Positions 53,111 to 63,370 are shown, counted from the first letter of the stretch. The stretch: DNA of 64,000 nucleotides from an uncultured Flaviramulus sp. (GCA_947495125.1 CANLXL010000002.1:1-64000); one strand, 5' to 3'. Made by a program: numbers and translations. The notes: generated from the letters alone by a model not told the origin.

Positions 53111-54739
53111 ATGGCTATAGTAGTAAATATGCCGCGTTTAAGCGATACGATGGAAGAAGGAACTGTCGCAGCTTGGCTAAAAAAGGTTGGAGATAAGATT
53201 GAAGAAGGTGATATTTTGGCCGAAATTGAAACTGATAAAGCCACTATGGAATTTGAGTCTTTTAATGAAGGCACATTACTTCACATTGGTGTTCAAGAAG
53301 GAGAAACCACTAAAGTTGATACCTTATTAGCCATTATTGGTGATGAAGGAGAAGATATTTCCGGATTATTAAATGGAAACGCTGAAGTTGTAGAGTCTGA
53401 TGTGATTCCTGAAGCTGATGATGAAGCTAAAGATATTTCTGATGTTGATTTTGGTTCTTCTACTCAAGAACTGCCTGAAGGGGTTATCGTTGTTACCATG
53501 CCACGTTTAAGTGATACCATGGAAGAAGGAACCGTTGCGACATGGCTTAAAAAAGTAGGCGACCATGTTGAAGAAGGTGATATTTTAGCTGAAATAGAAA
53601 CCGATAAGGCTACTATGGAGTTTGAATCTTTCCAATCCGGGACATTGTTATATATCGGGTTAAATGAGGGGGAGTCTGCTAAAGTTGATGCCTTATTGGC
53701 TATTATCGGCCCCGCAGGTACAGATGTTTCTAGTGTTGCCAGTAATTTTAAAGTGGCTTCTAGCGATTCAAATGCAGAACAAGCCCCGAAAGATGTACCG
53801 CAAAAGGTAGAAGCGCCAAAGACAGAGATAAAACAGGAAGCCCCAAAGGTGAGTCAACCGGCTACGACATCGTCCACACCAAACGGAAGATTATTTGTCT
53901 CTCCATTGGCTAAGAAAATGGCTGATGAAAAAGGAATTAACCTGTCTCAAGTTAGTGGTACAGGAGAAAACGGACGTATTGTAAAAAGAGATATAGAGAA
54001 CTTTACACCTGCTGCTCAATCCGGTTCGGCTGTTGGGAAATTTGTGCCTACAGGCCAGGAAGATTTTGATGAGGTTAGTAATTCTCAAATGCGTAAGGCC
54101 ATAGCTAAAGCTTTGACCAATTCCAAGTTTACAGCACCGCATTATTACTTAAATGTAGAGTTCGATATGGAGAATGCTATTGCATTCCGCCAACAATTTA
54201 ACTCGATTCCGGATACTAAGATTTCCTATAACGATATTATTGTTAAAGCCTGTGCTTTAGCATTAAAACAACATCCACAAGTGAACTCTCAATGGTTCGC
54301 AGATAAAATGAGATTGAATAATCACGTGCATATTGGTGTTGCTGTTGCTGTTCCGGATGGTTTGGTTGTTCCTGTGGTGAAGTTTGCCAACGAGCAAACA
54401 TTACCTCAAATTGGTGCGGAAGTTAAAGAGCTTGCAGGGAAAGCCAGAAACAAAAAATTAACACCTGCCGAAATGGAAGGCAGTACATTTACCGTTTCTA
54501 ATTTAGGGATGTTTGGTATTGAAAGTTTTACTTCAATTATTAATCAACCAAATTCAGCCATACTTTCAGTAGGAAATATTATAGAGAAACCTGTGGTTAA
54601 GAATGGGCAGATTGTGGTTGGTAATACCATGAAATTATCATTGGCCTGCGACCATAGAACCGTTGACGGAGCTACGGGAGCACAATTCCTTCAAACACTA
54701 AAAGACTATATTGAAAACCCAATAACTATGTTAGTTTAA
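53111..54739 (+). CDS. pdhC: Pyruvate dehydrogenase E2, dihydrolipoamide acetyltransferase
   Basis: A 542-aa E2 with two lipoyl domains in tandem, about residues 3-76 and 126-199. The lipoyl lysines are K43 and K166, both in EIETDKATMEFES, and the two domains are almost identical over 60 residues. An acidic/proline-rich linker leads to an E3/E1-binding domain (about 258-290: FVSPLAKKMADEKGINLSQV), a second linker and the acetyltransferase domain from about 320. The catalytic motif near the end is ACDHRTVDGATGAQFL. It moves acetyl groups to CoA and forms the core of the complex. Confidence 0.95.
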   Translation: MAIVVNMPRLSDTMEEGTVAAWLKKVGDKIEEGDILAEIETDKATMEFESFNEGTLLHIGVQEGETTKVDTLLAIIGDEGEDISGLLNGNAEVVESDVIPEADDEAKDISDVDFGSSTQELPEGVIVVTMPRLSDTMEEGTVATWLKKVGDHVEEGDILAEIETDKATMEFESFQSGTLLYIGLNEGESAKVDALLAIIGPAGTDVSSVASNFKVASSDSNAEQAPKDVPQKVEAPKTEIKQEAPKVSQPATTSSTPNGRLFVSPLAKKMADEKGINLSQVSGTGENGRIVKRDIENFTPAAQSGSAVGKFVPTGQEDFDEVSNSQMRKAIAKALTNSKFTAPHYYLNVEFDMENAIAFRQQFNSIPDTKISYNDIIVKACALALKQHPQVNSQWFADKMRLNNHVHIGVAVAVPDGLVVPVVKFANEQTLPQIGAEVKELAGKARNKKLTPAEMEGSTFTVSNLGMFGIESFTSIINQPNSAILSVGNIIEKPVVKNGQIVVGNTMKLSLACDHRTVDGATGAQFLQTLKDYIENPITMLV

Positions 54740-54807
54740 AAGGTATTTGTCATCCTGTTCCGATGGTTGTCGGAGTGCATTCGGTGGCTTATCATAACAA
54801 AAACCAA

Positions 54808-54840
54808 AACCTGTTTTATGTATTTAGAACGGGTTTTTTT
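54808..54840 (+). terminator. Terminator between pdhC and the AraC-type gene
   Basis: AACCTGTT and AACGGGTT pair (one G-U) across a ten-base loop, with a run of eight T behind. It lies just before the end of the convergent AraC gene and may serve pdhC. Confidence 0.7.
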
Positions 54841-55670
54841 TATGTATGTTGTTGTAAATATTTCGAAGGCAATATATTAAACCTGTCCTTAAAACATTTT
54901 GTGAAATAAGTCGGATTTCTAAACCCGATTTTAAGTGCAATTTTCGAAATTATATCAGATCGATTGTGAATAAAGCCCAGTGCTTCGTTTAATCGAAAAT
55001 CTCTAATAAATGCGGTTGGTGTCTTGCCGGTTAACCTTTTTATCTTTCTATATATTTGAGATTTGCTGTAACCTAAATTTTCACTCAGATCTGTGCTTAT
55101 AAAGGTCGGGTCACTCCAAACCGTCCTGATATAATCCATGAGTTTATTCAGAAATTGTTCTTCAGAAGGTTTCAATACCCGGATAGAAGTTTTGTCAATT
55201 CGTGCATGTTTGTTTTCCATATTGTATAGAGTTTCAATAGCTGAAGAAGCCACAATCTGTTCCTTTACAATGTCGCACATTCTTGTGGCAGCAGTAATGG
55301 TTTTATCATCACTAAGGTGGCTATTTGAAACCGCTATTCCAATGTTTAATTGTCGGATTGAACGATCAAACTTTGGAGTGATGTATTTGAAATTAGATCG
55401 TATTTTCAACGCACACATAATAGCATTACTTGCAGATTCAAATCTAATGAAATGGCTGTTATCGTTTTGTTTTAGTATGGATCCGTTAAATTTTCTTAAA
55501 CTATTAGAAATGCCATTTCTTAGTTTTTGTGAGAATAAATTAAATTGATTGGCTTCTAACCGATATAAACAATCATGCGTTTCAATAACCATAAAGGCAT
55601 GATGTTTTGAACCATCAAGATTACTTAATCGTCGATTAACAGAGGTGATATGACTTTTATGACCTGGCAT
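54840..55670 (-). CDS. AraC-type regulator with a cyclase-like N-terminal domain
   Basis: A 276-aa regulator. The C-terminal residues about 180-274 are an AraC/XylS double HTH: STDLSENLGYSKSQIYRKIK and ISKIALKIGFRNPTYFTKCF. The N-terminal part (about 20-150) resembles a degenerate class III nucleotide-cyclase homology fold (FMVIETHDCLYRLEANQFNL, GSILKQNDNSHFIRFESASN, AIMCALKIRS), seen in some Bacteroidota AraC proteins, without clear metal-binding Asp residues. It may bind a ligand instead of making a nucleotide. It is divergent from the M28 peptidase; its target is not evident. Confidence 0.82.
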   Translation of the reverse strand: MPGHKSHITSVNRRLSNLDGSKHHAFMVIETHDCLYRLEANQFNLFSQKLRNGISNSLRKFNGSILKQNDNSHFIRFESASNAIMCALKIRSNFKYITPKFDRSIRQLNIGIAVSNSHLSDDKTITAATRMCDIVKEQIVASSAIETLYNMENKHARIDKTSIRVLKPSEEQFLNKLMDYIRTVWSDPTFISTDLSENLGYSKSQIYRKIKRLTGKTPTAFIRDFRLNEALGFIHNRSDIISKIALKIGFRNPTYFTKCFKDRFNILPSKYLQQHT

Positions 55671-55809
55671 TTCATTAGAATCTTCTACAAGTTAATGATT
55701 TTTAGGATATTACTAATATAATTTTTACCTAAAGTAAAGCTGAAAAAACGAATTTAATTTCTATTTACTTGATTTGGTTTTTCTATCTTTAATTTTTAAA
55801 AATCAAAAA

Positions 55810-56823
55810 ATGAAAAAAACCTTAATCTTGGCGATAGCAGTTTTACTTTTCAACTGTGGTTCGCAAAAAAGCATGACCGAAGCCAAGGCAGATCGTCCCG
55901 AATCAAACGATGTTCATCAAGCCATTGTCCCGGAAAAAAAGAGTCGCATCGATGCCATTTTAGAAACTAGTGTTAAATCCAGTTTAGAGTATTTGGCCTC
56001 TGATGCTTTAGAAGGAAGAAACACAGGATCTGAAGGCATTGAGAAAGCTGCAGTTTATATTGAAAAGATATTCAAAAAAAATGGCATCAAGCCGTATTTT
56101 GAAACCTATAGAGATAGTTTTAACGTAAAAAAAATCATTGGTTATAATGTTATTGGGTATTTGGAAGGAAATGATGCTAAGCTAAAAAATGAGTTTGTGA
56201 TCCTTGGAGCGCATTACGATCATATTGGGCATGCAGAAGAAGTTGATGGAGACGTTATTGCCAACGGAGCTAATGATGACGCTTCAGGTACTGTGGCCGT
56301 TTTAGAATGGGCTAAGTACTTTTCAAAAAATAAAAGTAACAAACGAAGCATCTTATTTACATTATATTCAGCAGAAGAAATGGGGTTAAAAGGATCATCG
56401 CATTTGGCTAAGCGGTTAAAGGAAGAGAACCTTAATCTTTATACCATGATTAATTTTGAAATGATCGGAGTTCCCAGAGATGCCTCAGAAATTATGGCTT
56501 ATATTTCTGGTTACGAGAAATCTAATATGGGCCAAAAGCTAAATGAGTATGGGGGAGAAGAGCTTATTGGGTTTTTTCCTAAGGCCAAAGAGTTTCAATT
56601 GTTCATGAGATCTGATAATTATCCATTCTTTAAAGCTTTTAATAAACCGGCACATGCCATTTCTACATTCGATTTCACTAATTTTGATTATTACCATCAT
56701 GTTGATGATGAAGCGGATAAAATGGATTTTGAGCACATGACCAATTTTATGAATGTTATGATTCCGGCTTTGGAAGGGATGATTAATGCACCATCGCAAG
56801 ACATAAAAATGAACGATGAGTAA
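55810..56823 (+). CDS. M28 family metallopeptidase lipoprotein
   Basis: A 337-aa zinc aminopeptidase-type enzyme. The start ATG at 55810 gives MKKTLILAIAVLLFNCGSQK, a lipoprotein signal; an earlier in-frame ATG at 55774 would hide it. M28 zinc residues are in VILGAHYDHIGH, NGANDDASGTVAVLEWA, LYSAEEMGLKGSSHLAKRL and the late His in NFDYYHHVDDEADKM. It lies in the envelope and probably trims peptides. Its stop codon overlaps the start of the SDR gene by 8 bases, so they are co-translated. Confidence 0.92.
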   Translation: MKKTLILAIAVLLFNCGSQKSMTEAKADRPESNDVHQAIVPEKKSRIDAILETSVKSSLEYLASDALEGRNTGSEGIEKAAVYIEKIFKKNGIKPYFETYRDSFNVKKIIGYNVIGYLEGNDAKLKNEFVILGAHYDHIGHAEEVDGDVIANGANDDASGTVAVLEWAKYFSKNKSNKRSILFTLYSAEEMGLKGSSHLAKRLKEENLNLYTMINFEMIGVPRDASEIMAYISGYEKSNMGQKLNEYGGEELIGFFPKAKEFQLFMRSDNYPFFKAFNKPAHAISTFDFTNFDYYHHVDDEADKMDFEHMTNFMNVMIPALEGMINAPSQDIKMNDE

Positions 56824-57499
56824 AAATATTATTATTACCGGAACGAGCAGAGGTATTGGGTTTGAATTGGTACAGTTGTTCTCTAGAGCGGGTCATCATG
56901 TTTTAGCGCTTTCGCGGAATGAAAAACCTGTTCAAAATTTGCATTTGGAAAATGTGACTTCCTTGTCCTTTGATTTATGCAACCCCGAAGGCTATAAATC
57001 TGTCGTAGATTTTGTTTCTACGGCATGGACACATGTTGATGTATTAATAAATAATGCAGGAACGCTACTTAACAAACCGTTTGGAGAAACAACCTTTGAA
57101 GATTTTCAAAAGGTATATCAAACCAATGTTTTTGGAGTTTCAGAACTAACAAGGTTAGTCATTCCATTTATGAAAAAGGAAAGCCATGTAGTAACCATAA
57201 GCTCTATGGGTGGTGTGCAAGGTAGTTTAAAGTTTCCCGGTTTGTCGGCATATAGTTCTAGTAAAGCAGCTATTATTACCTTAGCGGAATTATTAGCCGA
57301 AGAATATAAAGAAACGGGGCCAAGTTTTAATGTTTTGGCTTTGGGTGCCGTACAAACTGAAATGCTCGAAGAAGCCTTTCCCGGTTATCAGGCTCCCATA
57401 ACAGCCATAGAAATGGCACGATATATTTATGATTTTTCTCTTAGTGGAAACAGCTTTTATAATGGAAAATTATTGCAAGTTTCTAATTCCACACCTTAG
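56816..57499 (+). CDS. SDR family oxidoreductase
   Basis: A 227-aa short-chain dehydrogenase. The nucleotide motif TGTSRGIGFELVQLF is at residues 7-20, NNAGTL near 78, Ser in VTISSMGG near 128 and the catalytic Tyr and Lys in GLSAYSSSKAAIITLAEL. The C-terminal part has LGAVQTEMLEEAFPG. Substrate unknown. It overlaps the peptidase gene by 8 bases. Cytosolic. Confidence 0.92.
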   Translation: MSKNIIITGTSRGIGFELVQLFSRAGHHVLALSRNEKPVQNLHLENVTSLSFDLCNPEGYKSVVDFVSTAWTHVDVLINNAGTLLNKPFGETTFEDFQKVYQTNVFGVSELTRLVIPFMKKESHVVTISSMGGVQGSLKFPGLSAYSSSKAAIITLAELLAEEYKETGPSFNVLALGAVQTEMLEEAFPGYQAPITAIEMARYIYDFSLSGNSFYNGKLLQVSNSTP

Positions 57500-57618
57500 A
57501 TTCTTTAAGTAAGTTTATTCTTTCTTTATTAACATTTTACTGTTCATAATTTTATTTTTTAGTTATTAAGGGGAGGCTTCGAATAATTATCTTGCTATGA
57601 ATTTAAATACCCCGCATA

Positions 57619-60405
57619 TTGAAAAACATTACAGTTACTTTTTTTGTTTTATTAGTTTTTTATTCCCTAAAAATTCAGGCCCAATGTAATCCTGTTGAGA
57701 CCATTACCATTTGCGATATGACCATAATTGATGGTGATAGCAATGGAACTCCCGATGGCATTATTAACTTATATGAGGAGTTTAATGCGGTTTCAGGAGG
57801 AGCACCGATTTCTTTAGCAGATGGTATCTGGTTTGATGCCGGTTTTAATTTTGCTCTTGATGATACAACGGGTGAATTACATTTATGGGACTTAGACAAT
57901 GCCTCTGAAAGTTTAACCGATTACCAGTTTCAATTGATGGATTCCGGTTCAGCCTGTCCGGGTGGTGTTGTCGCAACTGTCAATTTAATATTAGGACCTT
58001 TTTCCGGCTATGCCAGACCTGTTTTTGGCATTGATGATGTTAACCTGGAGGTTTGCGATATAGGCTCTGTACCTATGGATATTTGTATTCCGCTTCCCGA
58101 TGTTGATCTTTTCGAATCCTTAGAATCCTTACCAAGTCCGCACCTTAACGGACGGTGGATTTATAATGGAAGCAGTCCTAACTTCAATAGCATAACAGGC
58201 TCTAATTTAAGCGTAACAATACCTTATACCCCGGGACCACCTTTGGTTGATCAGGAGACCTTTGAATTGACCTATAGGGTAACCGGTATTCCGCCATGTA
58301 ATGCGACCGTCGAAACAACCGTTAATATTTCTATAACCAGGCAAGTGTTTTCCGGGTACGCACAAAATAAACGTATTTGCGAAGCTGATATATTAAATGG
58401 GAATTTCGATGCGGATATAGATTTAACCAACGATCAATTTTTACTTCTCGAAGATGTTGAAGGGGTGTGGTCTAATGACGGATATGGACAGATAACAGCT
58501 CCAAATGATCCTCTGGTAAATATGAATAATGTTTATCAACAAATTATAGCTAATAGAGGGTTAAGATTTGGCTGTGAGGAAGTGAATTTTACCTATTCCG
58601 TTGATCAACGTTCCGGAGTATGTAGTAATACATCATCTACGATTCGCTTTAAAATCTATGAATACTTAAGGCCTTTTAGTCAAAATAGCCCTTTAGAGTT
58701 TTGTGAGGATAGTGCATCCTTACCGGCTTCAGTGAATTTATATGATCAACTGGAATTTACAACAGAGCAAGGAGTTTTGTTTGACTATTTTGATGTAGAC
58801 CATACTAATTGGGTTTTAGTTTCAGGAGCTTCAGATCTCGGTTTACTTTCCAACGGAGATACCGGTTATTCTTCGCTGGGAACTGTTGATTTAATGAATG
58901 CCTCACCGGGAACCTATGTTTTTGAGTATATAGTATCTCCGGGAATTAACTGCCCTTCAGATGTTTTTATGGCACATAATTATCGTGTCAACAGGTGTAA
59001 TCCCTTTGCCGATAACACAGGTTTTTGTAGCACACAAAGAGCCCGGGTAGTTTTAACCATTCATCCCAAATTATATGCGGGTGAAGATACTTTAGGGTTA
59101 GAGTTTTGTGAAACAGATTCAACGATAGCAGCTCCATTGGATTTATTCACATTATTAACAACCAATGGCGTGGATGATCCTATTTATCAAGGCCCACTAG
59201 GAACCTGGACAGATTTGACGACTGGAAACACGTTTACAAATCCAATAACGCTCCCTGAAATTAATGATCAACAGACCTTTGATTTCGCCTATAGCGCCAC
59301 CACGGCAAATGGATGTACAGATAGTGCCAATCTATCGTTTACCGTATTTGAAGCCTATCAATCTGGCTCCGGAAGCTTAATAGATGTTTGTGACGATGGT
59401 GCTGCTTTCGATTTATTTGATAGACTAACAGGGAATCCAAATACCACGGGAACATGGTCAGGACCAAATGGGTACATAACAACCGGACATAACGCCGTAT
59501 TCGACCCGGCTACTTCTGAAGCCGGAGCTTATATCTATACCGTTCCGGATAATGTTAACACATCTGGTGTTTTAATGTGCTCTGGTAATTCAACAACGAT
59601 TACCATAACAGGCCATCAAAGTTTAAGCGCCGGTAATAATGTTGCCGATTTGGTATGTCGGTCAGATTTGCAGGTCGATCTTAATAATTTTTTGGATGCA
59701 ACAGCCGATTTAGGAGGTACGTTTATAGATTTGGATAATACCGGAGTGCTTACCGGTAGTCTGTTGGATGTCTCTCAATTAAATGCAGGCAGATATAATT
59801 TTCAGTATGAAATTCAAGGGCATAACTCTTGCGCCTTATCGGTATCGTATATGTTAATAACGGTAGCAGAGGCGGGTATGCCAACAACTGCAAACCAAAC
59901 GTTCTGCGCGAGTGAAGGTGCGACCATTTCAAATCTTCAGGCAAGTGGAGGTGTTGATTATAATTGGTATGATACCGCAATGGCTACAGATGCGTTGTCT
60001 TTTGGAACCGTATTGATTGATGGCGAAGATTATTTTGTTTCCGCCTTAGATGGAAATGGTTGTGAGTCTGCAAGAACCTCAATCACCGTGACGCTACTTC
60101 CCATAGACCATGTGGATTGCGATGATTGTATTAAAGATGGTATATCCGTTAATAATGATAATCTTAATGACGAATTCGACTTGTGTAATTTACCGGTCAC
60201 ATTTCCAAACTTTGAAATAAATATATACAATAGATATGGAAGTGTGGTGTATAAAGGAAATAAAAACACCCCATTATTTAAAGGTGTTTCTAATGTGGCA
60301 TTAGCCATGGGGAAGGATCTGCCATCAGGAGTTTATTTTTATGTTTTCGATCCTAAAGATGGTACAACAACGCCTTTGCAAGGTAATTTCTATTTAAGCA
60401 GATAA
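57619..60405 (+). CDS. T9SS type B sorting domain protein
   Basis: A 928-aa secreted protein. It starts at TTG 57619, which opens a signal peptide (MKNITVTFFVLLVFYSLKIQ). The chain contains repeated Ig/cadherin-like blocks with Cys pairs and an internal repeat pattern of roughly 90 residues (FCEDSASLPASVNLYDQL, FCETDSTIAAPLDLFTLL, VCDDGAAFDLFDRLTG). The last 75 residues form a gliding-motility-associated C-terminal domain (DGISVNNDNLNDEFDLCNLP, FEINIYNRYGSVVYKGNKN, LPSGVYFYVFD). PorP/SprF and OmpA genes follow on the same strand at 14 and 1 bases. This is the standard substrate-partner cluster for surface adhesins. Confidence 0.9.
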   Translation: MKNITVTFFVLLVFYSLKIQAQCNPVETITICDMTIIDGDSNGTPDGIINLYEEFNAVSGGAPISLADGIWFDAGFNFALDDTTGELHLWDLDNASESLTDYQFQLMDSGSACPGGVVATVNLILGPFSGYARPVFGIDDVNLEVCDIGSVPMDICIPLPDVDLFESLESLPSPHLNGRWIYNGSSPNFNSITGSNLSVTIPYTPGPPLVDQETFELTYRVTGIPPCNATVETTVNISITRQVFSGYAQNKRICEADILNGNFDADIDLTNDQFLLLEDVEGVWSNDGYGQITAPNDPLVNMNNVYQQIIANRGLRFGCEEVNFTYSVDQRSGVCSNTSSTIRFKIYEYLRPFSQNSPLEFCEDSASLPASVNLYDQLEFTTEQGVLFDYFDVDHTNWVLVSGASDLGLLSNGDTGYSSLGTVDLMNASPGTYVFEYIVSPGINCPSDVFMAHNYRVNRCNPFADNTGFCSTQRARVVLTIHPKLYAGEDTLGLEFCETDSTIAAPLDLFTLLTTNGVDDPIYQGPLGTWTDLTTGNTFTNPITLPEINDQQTFDFAYSATTANGCTDSANLSFTVFEAYQSGSGSLIDVCDDGAAFDLFDRLTGNPNTTGTWSGPNGYITTGHNAVFDPATSEAGAYIYTVPDNVNTSGVLMCSGNSTTITITGHQSLSAGNNVADLVCRSDLQVDLNNFLDATADLGGTFIDLDNTGVLTGSLLDVSQLNAGRYNFQYEIQGHNSCALSVSYMLITVAEAGMPTTANQTFCASEGATISNLQASGGVDYNWYDTAMATDALSFGTVLIDGEDYFVSALDGNGCESARTSITVTLLPIDHVDCDDCIKDGISVNNDNLNDEFDLCNLPVTFPNFEINIYNRYGSVVYKGNKNTPLFKGVSNVALAMGKDLPSGVYFYVFDPKDGTTTPLQGNFYLSR

Positions 60406-60419
60406 TAATTTAGATATCA

Positions 60420-61331
60420 ATGAATATTAGAGTATTTATAATATTAACAATATGTAGTTTATCTGCATTCGCACAACAAGAACCGCAGTATACCCAATAT
60501 ATGTATAATATGAGTATGGTTAATCCCGGTTATATGATCAATGAACCTGGCATTGTACAGGCGGGTAGTTTGTACCGTACACAATGGGTAGGCATCGATG
60601 GCGCTCCGCGAACAGCAAACGTTTTTGCGCATATACCACTAAATGAACGCATAGAGTTAAGCGTGAATTATTTAAACGATGATATCGGAGGAAATATTAA
60701 TTTAAGCGAAAATGTATTCAATGTAGATGCGGCTTATAAAATAAGTCTGAATAATAATATGAACATATCTTTCGGAATAAAAATGGGTGTTGACCACTTA
60801 AATTTTAGTGCCTTAGGTAGTAATGTTATTACAGATCCTTTATTCCAAAATGAAAGTAAAACAGTGCTTAATATAGGTGCCGGCGCGTTTGTATTTAAAG
60901 AGCAATATTATTTTGGTTTGTCCTCGCCAAATTTAATCCCGAACGACCTTAATGTAAATAGTGATGCCTTCTATAGGAATAAGCCACATGTGTTTTTAAT
61001 TGGCGGTTATATTTTTGATCTTAATAACCAGTTTAAACTAAAACCATCAACGGTTGTTAAATATGTAGACGGCGCTCCGTTGTCGTTTGATATATCGGCT
61101 AATGCCTTATTTCAAGAGCGATTTGAACTGGGACTTTCTTACAGATATGAAGACGCCGTATCAGGACTTGCAGGGATTTATATTACACCTAATTTAAGAA
61201 TGGGATATGCCTACGATTTTAATACGAGTCAATTAAAAACTTATAATAACGGAACGCATGAATTTATACTTTTATATAAGTTCGATATTTTAGGCTTAAG
61301 TAAAAAATACTCATCCCCAAGATTCTATTAA
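60420..61331 (+). CDS. PorP/SprF family type IX secretion system membrane protein
   Basis: A 303-aa outer-membrane beta-barrel. A signal peptide (MNIRVFIILTICSLSAFAQQ) is followed by the family start EPQYTQYMYNMSMVNPGYMI and SLYRTQWVGIDGAPRTANVF. Barrel strands end in FILLYKFDIL. PorP/SprF proteins help export or anchor the type B substrate encoded next to them, as SprF does for SprB. It lies between the substrate and the OmpA gene in one operon. Confidence 0.93.
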   Translation: MNIRVFIILTICSLSAFAQQEPQYTQYMYNMSMVNPGYMINEPGIVQAGSLYRTQWVGIDGAPRTANVFAHIPLNERIELSVNYLNDDIGGNINLSENVFNVDAAYKISLNNNMNISFGIKMGVDHLNFSALGSNVITDPLFQNESKTVLNIGAGAFVFKEQYYFGLSSPNLIPNDLNVNSDAFYRNKPHVFLIGGYIFDLNNQFKLKPSTVVKYVDGAPLSFDISANALFQERFELGLSYRYEDAVSGLAGIYITPNLRMGYAYDFNTSQLKTYNNGTHEFILLYKFDILGLSKKYSSPRFY

Positions 61332-61332
61332 T

Positions 61333-63363
61333 ATGACACAGAAAATAGCCTTTATTATTATCTCTTTGTTTATAATACAAGCGTCATTTGCGCAAAAAAG
61401 AACACGAGCAGATCGCTTTTTTGAAAAGGGAGATTATATAAGTGCAGCAAAGTATTATGAGGAAGAATTAGAAAAAAAACGTCATAAAAAAACTCTGGAA
61501 AACATTGCTATTTGTTACTATAACACCTTTCAATATAAAAGAGCGTCTCTTTATTTGAAGCAATTAGTAAAAGGACGGTTTGGAGAAAAAGATAAAAGCT
61601 ACGATAATGCATATAACTTCAAGCTGTATCAGGTTCTATCGGCTTTAGGGGATTACGAAACGGGATTGGATTATTTTAAACTTTATAAAGAAAACTTAAA
61701 AGCGGATTTAGATAAAACAGCATCTATTGAGGTTATTGAAACCTTTAAATTGAAAAATCCGGATTACAGGGTAAAGAAGGTTCAGTTTAATTCGGATGCC
61801 TCCGATTTTGGAGCGGTTAAATATGGAGATAGCGTATATTTTACATCCGATAGAGATACCAAACAACTATTTGGAAAAACTTATAAATGGACACATCAAC
61901 CGTTTTTAGATATTTATGCGACAAAAGTAGATGATAAAAATGATACCATTGGAGAAACTAGGGCCTTACCCAAAATCATAAATTCTAAACTTCATGAAGG
62001 TAACTTCTGTTTCAGTAAAGATGGTAACACCTTGTATATCTCCAGAAGTAATTATACCAATGGAAAAAAAGAGTTCAATGCGAATTCCAACAATAATATT
62101 CATTTATACAAATCATCCCGAGTTGAAGGAAAATGGACGGATTTAGAAAAACTGGCATTCAACCAAAATGGTTATTCTTATCAGCATCCGGCATTGAGTC
62201 CCGATGGAAAGAAACTCTACTTTTCGTCAGATATTGAAGGCGGTTTTGGAGGTTTCGATTTGTATTATGTAAACATTGAAGATACGATTTATGGTGATCC
62301 TGTGAATCTGGGAAGTTTGGTTAATACACCTAACAGAGAGCATTTCCCGTTTATCTCTCAAAAAGGAGATCTGTTTTTTGCATCAAATGGGCACTTAGGT
62401 TTGGGTATGTTAGATAATTTCGTGTCCGAATCGCTAGATGGAAGCTTCACGACCCCAATCAATTTAGGAGTGCCTGTAAATTCTCAATATGACGATTTTA
62501 ACTTGAATTATTATAACGAAAATGAAGGCTTCTTTTCATCTAATAGAAATAAGAGAGATGATAATATTTTTCAATTTCAACAAACAGGTGAAATATTTAT
62601 TAGGGAATATATTAATACATTTGAAGTTAGAGATGCAGAAACGAGAGCATACATTTCTAACATCAAAGTGGTTTTAAAAGATAAAAAAGGACGAGAATTA
62701 TATGTAAATACATTAGATTCTTTAGCTGTGTTTAATATGAACTTATTAGCTGGTAATTATCGACTTGAAGGGAATAATGAAGCCTATTATCCAGGTAAGT
62801 TAGATGTGAAAGTTATCGAAGAACAAGATCAGACACACGTATTATTTTTAAATAAAATACCGCCACCACCTCCGGTAATTATTGATCCGGTTGAGGTCAT
62901 CATTGCTGAAAAGAAAATTGATAAAGAATTAAAAGAAAAGGATCCACAACGTTTTGCCTTATTAACAGATGTTGAAGGACCACCAGTCATTGAAAAAGAT
63001 GGGAAATTATTTTTTCAATTAGCCCCCATTTATTTCGATTTTGATATGTGGAGTATCAGGGCAGATTCTAAAGTGATATTAGATGAGTTGGCTGCAAAAT
63101 TGGAGCGCTACCCGGACATTCATTTAAAAATAAGTTCGCATACAGATAGTAGAGGGACGGTACGATACAACCAAGTGTTATCTGAAAGAAGGGCAGAATC
63201 TACAAGAAATTATTTAGCTTTGGAAGGCTATATAAACGCACGCCGCATGAAGTTTGAAGGCTTTGGGGAATTACAGCCCATTGTACCTTGCCCGATGTTA
63301 GATTGTACCGATGAAGAGCACCAATTGAATAGGCGTAGTGAGTTTGAAATTGTTGAGTATTAA
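61333..63363 (+). CDS. OmpA family protein with PD40 repeats (PorE-like)
   Basis: A 676-aa envelope protein. Signal peptide at residues 1-20 (IAFIIISLFIIQASFAQ). TPR-like helices about 25-150 (KYYEEELEKKRHKKTLENIA) are followed by PD40/WD40-like propeller blades (PALSPDGKKLYFSSDIEG, FISQKGDLFFASNGHLGLGM), a carboxypeptidase-like beta domain at about 440-505 and an OmpA peptidoglycan-binding domain from about 555 (ISSHTDSRGTVRYNQVLSE). It resembles PorE, which anchors the T9SS to peptidoglycan, and often sits behind porP/sprF genes. Confidence 0.9.
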   Translation: MTQKIAFIIISLFIIQASFAQKRTRADRFFEKGDYISAAKYYEEELEKKRHKKTLENIAICYYNTFQYKRASLYLKQLVKGRFGEKDKSYDNAYNFKLYQVLSALGDYETGLDYFKLYKENLKADLDKTASIEVIETFKLKNPDYRVKKVQFNSDASDFGAVKYGDSVYFTSDRDTKQLFGKTYKWTHQPFLDIYATKVDDKNDTIGETRALPKIINSKLHEGNFCFSKDGNTLYISRSNYTNGKKEFNANSNNNIHLYKSSRVEGKWTDLEKLAFNQNGYSYQHPALSPDGKKLYFSSDIEGGFGGFDLYYVNIEDTIYGDPVNLGSLVNTPNREHFPFISQKGDLFFASNGHLGLGMLDNFVSESLDGSFTTPINLGVPVNSQYDDFNLNYYNENEGFFSSNRNKRDDNIFQFQQTGEIFIREYINTFEVRDAETRAYISNIKVVLKDKKGRELYVNTLDSLAVFNMNLLAGNYRLEGNNEAYYPGKLDVKVIEEQDQTHVLFLNKIPPPPPVIIDPVEVIIAEKKIDKELKEKDPQRFALLTDVEGPPVIEKDGKLFFQLAPIYFDFDMWSIRADSKVILDELAAKLERYPDIHLKISSHTDSRGTVRYNQVLSERRAESTRNYLALEGYINARRMKFEGFGELQPIVPCPMLDCTDEEHQLNRRSEFEIVEY

Positions 63364-63370
63364 TGATATT

